Of a DNA stretch of 64,000 bases, positions 1 to 9,512 are shown piece by piece. How positions within the stretch are numbered: position 1 is the first letter of the stretch; every line of letters starts with the position of its first letter. The notes below the pieces were generated by a model. It ran no database searches and was not told the DNA's origin. It saw nothing but the letters and a program-made list of their open reading frames with translations. This DNA comes from Tritrichomonas foetus (taxonomy: Eukaryota; Parabasalia; Tritrichomonadida; Tritrichomonadidae). The position numbers and the translations under genes were made by a program. The DNA lies in contig MLAK01001049.1 of the NCBI GenBank assembly GCA_001839685.1, positions 95,396 through 159,395 of the forward strand, read 5' to 3'.

Positions 1-628
1 ACATCAATGAACCATACGCATAAATATCCGAATAAATAGATGATTGTTTTTCCTCAAAAACTTCAGGGGCAATAAATAGTTGTTCTTTGATCTTTTCAGA
101 ATAATAAATATCAGGATTAAAGAAAGCTGTAACACCTGGATTAGCCATTTTGAAGTCATTTTGTTCTGATAAATAAATCGAGGATAATGAAAAATATTTA
201 AAGGAAATCCCATGAGCGTGAATTATTCTAAAAGCGTTAGCGCAGGCAAATAATAAACATGCAATGTGAAGCTTACTTAAAAAATTCCCTCGATTTTCAT
301 ATTTAATACTGTGTACTTTATTTTCTAAACAACCATTTGGTGCATATTCAGTGATTATAGATGCAGAAATATTTAAATCATCTTGAGCCTTTATCATTCC
401 AAATATTTTCAAAATACCTGTGTGCTCATCTAAATCATAGACACGTTGTATTTCTTCATATAATTCAGGGTATTCGTTATTAATGCAAAACATCAGATAA
501 TCATTGTTGTCGTCTCTATTTTTAACGTGCTTTACTGGTCCAGCGTATGTGTGTGCAATAGTATCAATAATTTCATATTGATCTATTGTGAAAAATGGCA
601 ACGATGGTACCTTGGATATTTTCATCAT
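1..628 (-). CDS. Protein kinase-like (pseudokinase) protein, 3' part cut by window edge
   Basis: The frame is open from ATG 628 (a second ATG follows directly) to the left edge, about 209 codons. The translation follows a TKL/tyrosine-kinase-like fold: SIITEYAPNGCLENK matches the hinge region (EYxPNGSL), IIHAHGISFKYFSLSSIYL sits where HRDLKPxNILL should be, and IAPEVFEEKQSSIYSDIYAYG matches the APE and SDVYSFG motifs. The catalytic residues are gone: YLMFCI replaces the VAIK-lysine strand, SFKYF replaces HRD, and MANPG replaces DFG. This is therefore probably a non-catalytic pseudokinase. Trichomonads have very large kinomes with many such members. The fold is inferred from motif order. The C-lobe remainder and any extra domains lie outside the window. 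Confidence 0.7.
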   Translation of the reverse strand, partial: MMKISKVPSLPFFTIDQYEIIDTIAHTYAGPVKHVKNRDDNNDYLMFCINNEYPELYEEIQRVYDLDEHTGILKIFGMIKAQDDLNISASIITEYAPNGCLENKVHSIKYENRGNFLSKLHIACLLFACANAFRIIHAHGISFKYFSLSSIYLSEQNDFKMANPGVTAFFNPDIYYSEKIKEQLFIAPEVFEEKQSSIYSDIYAYGSLM

Positions 629-2523
629 TGAATGTAGATTATTTTTACAAATATACATAATTATTCATTTGGCATTGAATACTGATACAAAATACGATAT
701 TTTGAATCAATCGTTTAAATTTCACTGGTGCAATTTCACTTTTTCCATTGATATAAAAATCTCTCATACTCAATTTTTGAGGCAAGAGAGATGTATACAA
801 ACCAAATAGTCTTAACGTACGAAATCACTAAAATGATCCTTATCATCAGTATTACTTAATACCATCAGTCAAAAATCAAAACCCAAATAGCTAAAAGAAT
901 GACGAAAATTTCCCTTATCGCAAACTTCGCAAATGGCCGAATTCAAAAATATTTCGAAAATGATTCTGAAGAAGCTATTGTTTCAGTTTTCGGGTGAACA
1001 GCTTTCAGTCAATTGTTAAATCTATTTTTTATAGTTATGAGCCATATTTATTCATAGTTTTGAAATTTTGCAACAATTAAACCGAAAAAAGAGCGATTTT
1101 GGAGAAAGCATAAAAAAAAATTGTGAGAAGCTTTTTTTCCAAGAATCACAAAGATTATAATACTGCTTCCCATAATTCTATTTACACTTCTTCTATCGAT
1201 TTTTAATTAAAAATCGCGAAAATTTTGATAGTTTTAACTCAGTGATGTTGAATTAATTCAATTTCCATTTGACAAATATGAATGTATTGAAATCTTTTCT
1301 GTCATAAAATTTTAGTATATGAAGAAAATAGACTGGCAGTCCTCAACAGCACATTCTCAAGCAGGGATACAGATACAACGATTGAAAGACCAAATCAAGA
1401 AAAATGGAATCCAATATGTTTTTTTCCATACTCGATGCCAAGTGAATTTTCTGATGACTCGCCATTTAGATGGCAAAACATTCGTAATCTTCTCATTGAT
1501 GCCTAAATTTTTTTTATTTATATCAAAATTATTAATATTTTTTTTATACTTCATTTTTGTATTTTGGAAAACATTATAATTTTCGATGGAGGGTCATATG
1601 ATAATAAAAAGCACGATTTATGATAATAAATAATCAAGATATTAATGCTATAAAATCACTTTTTATCTCAATAATTCTCAGAAATTTCTGTGGGGTTTAT
1701 TTTTTTCTCACAATTTTTTTTTTGGATTTGGTTTTCTCTGTATCTTGATTTTTAAATTATAATATTTATATATTATTAATAGGATTACAATTAAATAATT
1801 TTTAGATGACAATAATATCAACAATTATTCATTTAGATCTCTCAATAGTCTTCTACATCTAGATCTAGTTAGTTTGTATACATCTGGCAAGAGAAAGTTC
1901 AAATTTGAACTTCAAAAATCGTATCCTTTAGAAAGCACCTTGTAATTTATTTACGAATAACGACTGATAAACTAATATCAAAAGGAATTTCTAATAATTT
2001 TCTCACAAAATAACCCAAAAAAGAGCTGGAAACTAATTCGAAATGAGAATCTATCAAAACTTGAGGTATTAAATTGTAAAAGAACAATGTTGACTCATAC
2101 AATATTTATGACAGACTAACAAAAGTTAATGATGGAATAAATAGTCTAATATGTAGGTCTCAGAACTGTGTCATAAACAAACACAAATAAAACCCTAAAG
2201 ATAATCATAGAATAATTGTGTCGTAACACACGTTTATTAATGACTTACTAATATTTCATCATATACACGATTCAATATTCTTTTTGTTTTCTTCTATTTT
2301 TTTAAGAATTTTTTAGAAAAGAAATCATTTTTTTGCTTCGATTCCAATTGCGACAAAACTTATGAATGACTTTAAATGATCAACTGAAAAGAAATAATCG
2401 ACAGGAATAAAATTTAATGACCAAACTAGATCGATAGAATCTAGGCACGCATATCGATATAAAAAGGAATAGATAGAATTTAGATATATCGAAAAAGGAA
2501 AAATATTCCTAGAATTTCATTAT
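629..2523. other. Gene-poor interval with possible coding relics
   Basis: Nearly 1.9 kb of AT-rich sequence between the pseudokinase start and the 3' end of the ubiquitin protease. A 32-codon ATG frame on the plus strand (899-997) has ordinary codon composition but no recognisable domain. A second stop-bounded frame is listed separately at 1291-1506. I see no tRNA, no repeat array and no other credible gene. The rest looks like ordinary AT-rich spacer. Confidence 0.5.
1291..1506 (+). pseudogene. Possible decayed coding fragment
   Basis: This plus-strand frame is open for 71 codons between stops, without an ATG near its beginning. Its second half reads like a real protein rather than AT-driven noise: EKWNPICFFPYSMPSEF, then SDDSPFRWQNIRNLLIDA before TAA. 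Two tryptophans and several prolines in a stretch this AT-rich are unusual by chance. A different overlapping frame has an ATG at 1319 but turns into a poly-Phe/Ile run. I cannot name the family. It could be the tail of a lost gene or chance. Confidence 0.25.
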
Positions 2524-3777
2524 TTAATAATCAGCAGAAACTTTTTCATACACGAACACATAAGGTGATGACTTGTCAAAGTTTCCATTAGAATAAACTT
2601 CAGAATTATCGAAAACAGTCCATCTTCCAGCTGCTGATGTTGCTGCCTTGTAGTGACCATTATCGAAATCGCCTTCATGTAAAATCACTGAAGCAAGCTG
2701 GAACTTGGAAAGTGCGACTGGTGGTCTTCTTCCAAGATCCTCGTCTTCATCAACGTTGAAATTCATGTTTGGTGTAGTTTGTGTTTCGTTGTTGGAGAGA
2801 GGATATTCTTCAGGGAATTTTGACTTGTTGGTGAACTTTAAAGGTGGTGTGAAGAAACCTGTATTTGCATATAAATTGAAATCGATTTCAGTTGGATATG
2901 AAATAGCCTTATTGTTCTTTCTATTTGTTGGATCAAATCTATCAAGCTGGATGAGCATGTATCTTGGGAGACGATAGATGGAATATTGAACACGTGCACT
3001 ATTGCATTGGCATTTGTCACAGGTACAGTTGCATCTTTCTGTCCTGAAGAAAAGTGCAACATTCTTTTCAAGAGTTGATTCAACAAATGGAACATGCAAT
3101 AAGTAATGGGTGGATAGAGGTCCATCGTGATCGCCGCATGAAGGACATTTGACACGAGTGGCAAGAGTCAAACCAAAGTTCTTCATAAATGGATCATGCT
3201 TGAGCATTAAACTTTTTGAAAAGATGTCCATAGATTGAGGTGAGGCGATGTATGGGGCAAGTTCAATTTGGCACTGTTCGATGTATCTTAAGATGAACTC
3301 AACAACATCATGTTGGCGGTTATCACCAAGTGGTGGAGCATATTTTGTAAGAACAGAATAAAATTTACGGAGTTGGATTGGCTCTTGCGCGGTTCTGTAC
3401 TCAAAGAACAATCTGAGTGTCTCACGAAGGAGGGAATAATATGACATATCGATTTTGTCAACTGCTTCTGCCAAATCGTTCATAAATTGTGGGAGATGGA
3501 ATAAAACTTGAAGGAAGCTGTTCATGAAACAACAGTTGTGGCTATTTGCAATTCCTGCATCATTATTGAGTCTCCGAGCTAATGACCTTGTTCTTGCACC
3601 AGCTTGCGGCGTTTGATTTGATTGATTCATTGCTTCTTCACGAAGTCTACGAGTTGACTGGACGAGTTCGCGAGTGGTCATGTTCAAAGTCGTACTGCGG
3701 GTGTTACTTTCATATGGTTTACGAAAACCTAAGCATGCATAAACGTGTGCACTTGTAGTTTGATCACAAGATTCCAT
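2524..3777 (-). CDS. Ubiquitin carboxyl-terminal hydrolase (USP family, peptidase C19)
   Basis: 417 aa cysteine protease predicted to remove ubiquitin from proteins. The Cys box is GIANSHNCCFMNSFLQVLFHLP-like (residues 75-96), with C83 aligned to the catalytic Cys of GNTCYMNS; the usual Gly before Asn is His and the usual Thr is Cys. The His box is DNGHYKAATS with H375, followed by WTVFDNSEV, which supplies the third catalytic Asp/Asn. A C4 zinc-binding fingers region is visible: CPSCG, then CTCDKCQC. About 70 residues precede the catalytic domain and carry no recognisable domain. Start is ATG 3777; a second in-frame ATG at residue 33 is possible. An AACTTTTT box (AAAAAGTT on this strand) lies 56 nt upstream. 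The family is clear; the substrate is unknown. Confidence 0.9.
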   Translation of the reverse strand: MESCDQTTSAHVYACLGFRKPYESNTRSTTLNMTTRELVQSTRRLREEAMNQSNQTPQAGARTRSLARRLNNDAGIANSHNCCFMNSFLQVLFHLPQFMNDLAEAVDKIDMSYYSLLRETLRLFFEYRTAQEPIQLRKFYSVLTKYAPPLGDNRQHDVVEFILRYIEQCQIELAPYIASPQSMDIFSKSLMLKHDPFMKNFGLTLATRVKCPSCGDHDGPLSTHYLLHVPFVESTLEKNVALFFRTERCNCTCDKCQCNSARVQYSIYRLPRYMLIQLDRFDPTNRKNNKAISYPTEIDFNLYANTGFFTPPLKFTNKSKFPEEYPLSNNETQTTPNMNFNVDEDEDLGRRPPVALSKFQLASVILHEGDFDNGHYKAATSAAGRWTVFDNSEVYSNGNFDKSSPYVFVYEKVSADY

Positions 3778-3832
3778 TGAAAGAAATAGGGGTTTAGAAT
3801 TTTTTCTGATACTTACGTTATTTTCTCTTCAA

Positions 3833-3840
3833 AACTTTTT
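3833..3840 (-). promoter_or_regulatory. AAAAAGTT upstream box of the USP gene
   Basis: On the minus strand AAAAAGTT lies about 56 nt before the USP ATG, where no Inr-like TCAYWY element is obvious. The same octamer recurs near several other starts in this window. Its function is inference. Confidence 0.3.
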
Positions 3841-6347
3841 CTTTGAGGAAATAAATTGTGATATGTGATATGAAAATAAGTGAATCATCGAAATATCAAA
3901 ATTGTCTCTCACACTCAAATACAGCTCATTTGTGCCGATCTAAATATAAGATACTAGCAGAATATGAATATACTAAAACATATAAACATAATTCTTTCAA
4001 ATAGAATATATGATTATTGCAAAATATTGCGATCTATATCCATTGGAGTCACTTGTTCACATTGATAGAAGTGAAAATTCAATTTCCTGCTTGAAAAGAA
4101 AACTAAAAAACAATTTGAAATCAAACAATACAATAAAACATTAATAAATTTGGAAAATGTGATACTTAACGTATAAAACTTATAGAAAAACTGATAAAAT
4201 CATCATATCTAACAAAAAAGAATCGATTCTTAGTTATATCTTTGATAAAAAAATTGATCAAATGTGATGGGCACGTACGGAATATGATCTGGGTGTTAGT
4301 CAAAACTATATTTTGGTTTCAATTTGCATTTTCATTGATTTCACATTCGTTATTTATGGGTATTGCCAATTTTTCATGTTATGTTCAAATTTCTCAAAAG
4401 TATTTGGTGTTTTCATAATTGCTTTTGTGAATATTTCATAAGAAAGATGATAAATGATTCCTGAGATATAATAGGATTAACTCAAACAAATTGAATAAAC
4501 TATTTTCATTATTATTGAATAAAAACAAAGGTATACAAGCAGAAGCGGTTGGGGTCTGTAGCCAAATTGGGGGAATATATTCTAAGGTTTAATATGAATA
4601 ATTGATAATAAAGACATAAATCATATATTTTATTGGGCGAATTTAGAAATTATTTATAATAAGAGAAGATATTACAAAAATATTGATATGAAGAAATTCT
4701 GAAGATATAATATTTTTATTTCAAAAATTGAGAACAAATAATAAAAAAAATGTAAATAATAAAGGCTTTATTACTCTAATGCAATATAAATTATGAAAAT
4801 TTTCGCTATTCATCAAATAAAAAAAGAACAACAATATTGTAATTTCAAAAAAATTCAAAAAAGAGGGAATAATTCTAAATTTGGTAATGTAATTATTAAT
4901 CATATAATCTAAAATTAGACTGTATTTAAAAGGTTTGTCATCACAAAATACCAATGGAACAGTTTTTGGGAAGAAATCAAATACATGATATCAACATTAA
5001 AAAATTAAGTTGATCAATAATATTTTTTTCGTGATAAATCCAATAACATTGTTTTTCAAGACATATTCCCGGGGTTTGATGTGAGAATGGAATCTAAATC
5101 TCCAGTGCTTCAATTTCACCATTATTCAGAAATTGATGTGCTTTTCACAATTAATTCAATATTTTACATAAAAATTAAAAAGAAAAATAAAATATAACTT
5201 TATCTCGAAAACTACCAATTAAAAAATCTTTTCATGATGGTGATAATAAACATTAAGAATATTTAAAGATAGTGTTCCAATTGAGAATGTGAAAGACCCC
5301 ACAATTGGCAGCAAAAGGCATCGGAAGTTGCTCATTTTCTGAAAGTTTTTTAACTTTTTTGAGAAATCCTGAAGTCATATTTCATGCTTTTGATGATAAT
5401 TCAAGCATATAAACCAATATGAACAAATCTGCAATGTGAGTTCGCAATTATCACTTCAGGATCAAATTTTATAATTTCCATCGATTCGCGAATAATTTNA
5501 AAATGACATAATAATAATAATGGGTAACACTTAAGAATTAGGTTTTCGAAATNTAGTTATTTGATTTTGAGCAGATGCGCCAATAATAGTGTTTTTCGAT
5601 TTTTTCGTACGTTAAGCTATCCGCTTGTATACCTTTATAAAAACTCGATGATATTTATTTCTAAGGATCCGTTTGAAATGGATTTTATATTCAATGTTTC
5701 AGAAAATAATGATATTTAATATTAATCAGAGCATTGATACCATTGGCATTTTGTCAGAAATAAAGCATCGGAGAAGTAAGCTTTTGGATTAGAAATGCTT
5801 CAAGAAGTTTTTGTTGTAGGAATTTGATCGAATCCTTTCGAAAATAAATGGTCAATATACTGAAATGTTTCACCGCGATTTCAAATGGATATCGAAAGGA
5901 TTCAATTCTCTCATAAAAATTTATCGTCACATTTCTGAAAAAAAAGATCGGAATTGAATTTTTTGAGAAGCATTGAGTGTCCACTTCCCCAAATGCAACT
6001 ATCTTGGAAAAGAATTGTCCATATCAAGAGTATTTACTAGTCCAAAAAATGTTTGACGAAAATAAATAATCAATATAAATTAACAGTAAAAATATCTTAT
6101 ATGATCGGAGAAACTCCAGAAACTTAAATATAATTGAATGGAAGCAAACTAATTGAAATACCGTGACTTTTCTGAGAGCATTAATATTTCATACAAATAT
6201 ATAGAATTTAATAACCAAATTATTATTGAAAATATAAAAATTACCATCAGAAAATCATTGAAAAATGATCATTAACACATAAATTGCGAAAACTTCACAA
6301 AATAATTCAAATAGGCAAATTTTGGTAAAAATAGAGAATTGAATATA
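3841..6347. other. Long intergenic region, no credible gene
   Basis: About 2.5 kb between the divergent USP and OSBP genes. It is AT-rich with frequent stops in all frames. Short frames (for example 4721-4954 and 5754-5984, minus) begin at TTG or GTG and are rich in Phe/Ile/Leu, as expected from base composition. Two isolated undetermined bases (5499 and 5553) mark weak assembly. A GC-richer patch occurs near 4540-4576 (GGTTGGGGTCTG and TTGGGGG). I see no tRNA or array. An unrecognised RNA gene is possible. Confidence 0.5.
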
Positions 6348-6358
6348 TCACTTCATTC
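6348..6358 (+). promoter_or_regulatory. Initiator (Inr) of the OSBP gene
   Basis: TCACTTCATTC matches the trichomonad Inr (TCA+1 followed by YWY). Transcription from A6350 or A6355 would give a 26-31 nt leader before ATG 6381. This puts the upstream in-frame TTG at 6339 outside the transcript and supports ATG 6381. Confidence 0.6.
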
Positions 6359-6380
6359 ATATACCTCAAACTTTATTAAC

Positions 6381-7697
6381 ATGGCAGTGAATCTCATCAA
6401 TCTCAAAGAAGCGCCACACACCGGAAAAGAAGTTGCCACATTCGATGGAAAGAAATACTACAACGCATCATACACAGGCTTTCCAAAGCAAGAACTAATC
6501 CTTCCCGATAATGATTATAAATGTGACAGAACGATCGCAATCAAGAAAAACTCGAAAGATGGTGTTAAGCCAATGACAAAGGAAGAGCAGGATTTTGAGA
6601 GAAGCCTTAACTGGAAAGTTATCAAGAAATTCACAATGGAAATTTTCAAAATGGATGTTACGAAGTTTTCCTTCCCAGTAGGATACAATGAACCACGAAC
6701 ATTTGTTGAACGCGCGACAGATTTGTTCTCTTTCTTAGTCACCAAATATATGGACGATGTATTAAATACGACCGACCCAGTTCAGCGTTTCTCTTATTTG
6801 GCAGTTGGAATCATTGCAGGCTTTCATCTCTACTTGCAAAAGAAGAAGCCATGGAATCCAGTTTTAGGTGAAACGTATGTCGGTCAATGGTCAAATGGTG
6901 TCACAATGTATGGTGAACAAACAAGCCATCATCCACCAGTCAGCAATATTCAAGTCATTCCGCCAGATAACAAATGGCGAATTGATGCCCAATTTAATTT
7001 TGGTATCGACCAAGGAATCTTCTTAGTTAATATTTTGCAAAAGGGATTGACAAAACTTACACTAAATGATGGAACAATCTACGAGTGGGAATTCCCAACT
7101 ATTTCTGTAACAGGAATTGTCAAAGGTGACCGTGTCGTTAAAGTTAAAGGACCATTTGTAATGCGTGATTTAACAAACAACCTTGAAGTTTTTGTGAATG
7201 TTAATCCATCAAAATCAAACAGCAAAAACTTCCAAAATAACCAACAGGATCTTCTCAACATGAATCCTGAGCAATTCGAACAAGTAATGGCCAACGAAGA
7301 AGAGGAAAAGAAACACCATAAAAAAGAGAAGAAAGAAAAGAAAGACAAAAAAGAAAAGAAAGAGAAAAAGCCGAAAAATAAATATCCTGTCACATCAATT
7401 GAAGGTGGTGTGAGAAAAATGGGTGAAGAAAAGTTCCTTTCACTCATTCATGGTGACTATACATCAGAAGTATACATAAATACCACAAAAGTTTGGAGTA
7501 TCAAAAATGATATCTCCGAAAGACCTCTCAAGCCAATTCCAGATGACATGCTCCTCCTCTCTGATTGCAGATACAGAATCGATCGCGCAATGCTTGTCCA
7601 GGGTGACATGAAGAAAGCAGATAAGGCCAAATTAGTGCTTGAAGAGTGCCAGAGACACGACTACAAGCTTAGAGACAGTGTTCCAAAGAAGAAGTAA
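6381..7697 (+). CDS. Oxysterol-binding protein-related lipid-transfer protein
   Basis: 438 aa, about the length of short Osh4-type ORPs: a stand-alone sterol/PI4P-binding barrel without PH or ankyrin domains. The family signature EQTSHHPP is intact at residues 179-186, preceded by KKKPWNPVLGETY, another conserved ORD segment. The usual C-terminal ORD segment with basic patches follows (residues about 340-435). An unusual Lys-rich insertion (KKHHKKEKKEKKDKK and beyond, about residues 300-335) splits the barrel region and could bind anionic membranes. Such proteins exchange sterol for PI4P between ER and other membranes. ATG 6381 is chosen because the frame extends upstream only through a TTG and an Inr lies at 6348. 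No operon. Confidence 0.93.
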   Translation: MAVNLINLKEAPHTGKEVATFDGKKYYNASYTGFPKQELILPDNDYKCDRTIAIKKNSKDGVKPMTKEEQDFERSLNWKVIKKFTMEIFKMDVTKFSFPVGYNEPRTFVERATDLFSFLVTKYMDDVLNTTDPVQRFSYLAVGIIAGFHLYLQKKKPWNPVLGETYVGQWSNGVTMYGEQTSHHPPVSNIQVIPPDNKWRIDAQFNFGIDQGIFLVNILQKGLTKLTLNDGTIYEWEFPTISVTGIVKGDRVVKVKGPFVMRDLTNNLEVFVNVNPSKSNSKNFQNNQQDLLNMNPEQFEQVMANEEEEKKHHKKEKKEKKDKKEKKEKKPKNKYPVTSIEGGVRKMGEEKFLSLIHGDYTSEVYINTTKVWSIKNDISERPLKPIPDDMLLLSDCRYRIDRAMLVQGDMKKADKAKLVLEECQRHDYKLRDSVPKKK

Positions 7698-8312
7698 GGT
7701 TTACATGATTTATTTTAGTATTCATTAAATAGAATTATTCATTTTCAAATCAATTCAATTTATTTCTGAATATTATTTATTGTTGTAAGAGCTAAAACGA
7801 TGAATTTTGGATTCTTTTGTCAAAATTATTCTCTCGTTGCATGATGATACATCTCCACATTAATCAATGGCAATCAATAGCGCTAAGATAAATTAGAAGT
7901 GCTCTTGATAATCGAAAGGATCTATATAGATGCCACACTGAGTGAAACAGAATGATGGAACAAAATAACGCTGTGTATATTTAAATGTGTAATATAAATC
8001 ATATTTTGTGAGATCCAACTTATCAAATGTTTCTATTCATGAATTATAAATCAAGAGTGATATACCAAAAATGATGTAGTAAAATTCCTTAATCTTCCAA
8101 ATGAGTTCATCAAAAAGCTTCATATGAAACCTCCCATACTTTCAAAAAACCTTTGCTGTTTAGATATTGGAATTACTATCAGGAAAAAATATCAAAATAA
8201 AAAAAAATTGTATCAAATTCTATTTCATGTATTACTAATTTTACAAACAAAAATATATTTATTTGCACATAATATACTTTTATTAATTATTAAGAACAAT
8301 TTGAAATTTGTA
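7698..8312. other. Convergent intergenic spacer
   Basis: About 600 bases between the 3' ends of the OSBP gene and the SLC35F6-like gene. AT-rich with no recognisable gene. A plus-strand open frame from 8124 runs antisense into the transporter and is low-complexity at its start, so it was not called. Confidence 0.6.
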
Positions 8313-9377
8313 TTAGTCGAGAGTAAGGAGCTCATCATAGGAAAACCAAGGAAGCCGAATAATTCGTTGGTAAACACACGCTCCAACAACCATCAAAGAA
8401 AATCCAAGAAGTTGAATCCAAGACCATTTTGTCCAAGCTTCACCAGCACGTCCATATTTTTCTTCGTTTGGTGTTCCAACAACAAACCAGTGAATAAAAA
8501 GTTGAACAACCCACACAACAACAATTGTTAGTTGATCGAAAACCATTCTGGCAACAGCAGATGCCTTTTTAGTTATTTGTAAAGACAAGATTGTCCATAC
8601 TCCAAACACAAGCACAGATAAAAGACTCAATGCGAAGATTGGTTTTGAATTTAAAAGCATTGAAAATGTATCAGAACAATCTTCGGAAGGAATTAAAATC
8701 AACGTCGAAAAGAAAAGACTCCAAATTCCAGAAAGACCAGTGAGTTCAACAGCTGTAGTCGAGGTTGATGACATTACACGTTCCTCAATAATCATGGAAA
8801 TAGCCTGAAGTGATTTAGACAAAATTCGAATAATTACTATGATTCCTACCCAAAATTTGCTTGCTTCACGATGGGTTGTTTTTGAGCCACTTAAAAGTGC
8901 AGCCAAGCCAACAAAAAATATGGCAATAACTGTTAAAATAACACTGGAGATTTGATATGATGCAAGGGGCCTATGCAAATAGAAAATATTTATCAAAGCC
9001 CCAAAAATTAACGTTGAACTTCGAAGCATTAAAGAAACTGAATAATTTAAATATAAAGATGTTACATTGGATAGTGTTCCAGCCATTAAATTAAAAAATG
9101 TTGAGATTGCAATTTGAAGAAAAGGTTTCTTAAATTTATTATTGAAAAACTTCTTTTTATAATATGAAAAGTTTGTCAAACAATTAAATAAAAATGATGT
9201 GAAGAGACCAAGTGATCCAAGCCATGTAAAAAAGAAAGGTTTGTGAAATTTATGGGGCATATTATCAGATCCAACAGAAACACATTCAAAAAGAAACTTC
9301 TGTATAATATGAACACTTGCACCAATTATTGGCATTAAAATTAGCATTACACCAAGTTTTTCATTGCTTTTTACCAT
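8313..9377 (-). CDS. SLC35F6-like drug/metabolite-superfamily membrane carrier
   Basis: 354 aa, polytopic, about ten hydrophobic segments as in the DMT/nucleotide-sugar transporter superfamily. Two regions are diagnostic of the SLC35F6 branch: LMLRSSTLIFGALINIFYLHRPL (residues about 118-140; compare the conserved SSxxxxxALLSVxFLxRxL) and QAISMIIEERVMSSTST followed by VELTGLSGIWS (compare QxVxEExFV then VGxEGxxG). The N-terminus begins in a hydrophobic helix, with no cleavable signal needed. SLC35F6 proteins are usually in lysosome/endomembranes and the substrate is not established. Start ATG 9377. The gene is divergent from the large gene at 9513 with only 135 bases between them. Confidence 0.82.
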   Translation of the reverse strand: MVKSNEKLGVMLILMPIIGASVHIIQKFLFECVSVGSDNMPHKFHKPFFFTWLGSLGLFTSFLFNCLTNFSYYKKKFFNNKFKKPFLQIAISTFFNLMAGTLSNVTSLYLNYSVSLMLRSSTLIFGALINIFYLHRPLASYQISSVILTVIAIFFVGLAALLSGSKTTHREASKFWVGIIVIIRILSKSLQAISMIIEERVMSSTSTTAVELTGLSGIWSLFFSTLILIPSEDCSDTFSMLLNSKPIFALSLLSVLVFGVWTILSLQITKKASAVARMVFDQLTIVVVWVVQLFIHWFVVGTPNEEKYGRAGEAWTKWSWIQLLGFSLMVVGACVYQRIIRLPWFSYDELLTLD

Positions 9378-9407
9378 TTCTTTTTATTAAGTGGTTACAT
9401 TTAAAAT

Positions 9408-9415
9408 AACTTTTT
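9408..9415 (-). promoter_or_regulatory. AAAAAGTT box between divergent genes
   Basis: AAAAAGTT on the minus strand, 31 nt upstream of the transporter ATG and about 98 nt upstream of the plus-strand gene at 9513. Recurrent motif; role inferred only. Confidence 0.35.
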
Positions 9416-9503
9416 GATTGCCTCACTTGAGGCGAACGTTTAAGGAGGCCGTTTATTGTGACACTGCAGTAAAATAATAAACGCACCAAATTTTTCAGAG
9501 GAT

Positions 9504-9512
9504 TCACTTTTT
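9504..9512 (+). promoter_or_regulatory. Initiator (Inr) abutting ATG 9513
   Basis: TCACTTTTT matches the trichomonad Inr; A9506 would be the first transcribed base, leaving a leader of only 7 nt. This supports ATG 9513 as start. Confidence 0.6.

Noticed and set aside
4721..5984. Short minus-strand ORFs at 4721-4954 and 5754-5984
   Set aside because: They begin at TTG and GTG, are Phe/Ile/Leu-rich as expected from base composition, and show no domain.
6339..6380. N-terminal extension of the OSBP homologue from TTG 6339
   Set aside because: Non-ATG and overlaps the Inr; the same reasoning rejects extensions at 26111, 27600, 33356, 36930 and 43142.
8124..8531. 135-codon plus-strand ORF
   Set aside because: Largely antisense to the SLC35F6-like gene; no domain and low-complexity start.
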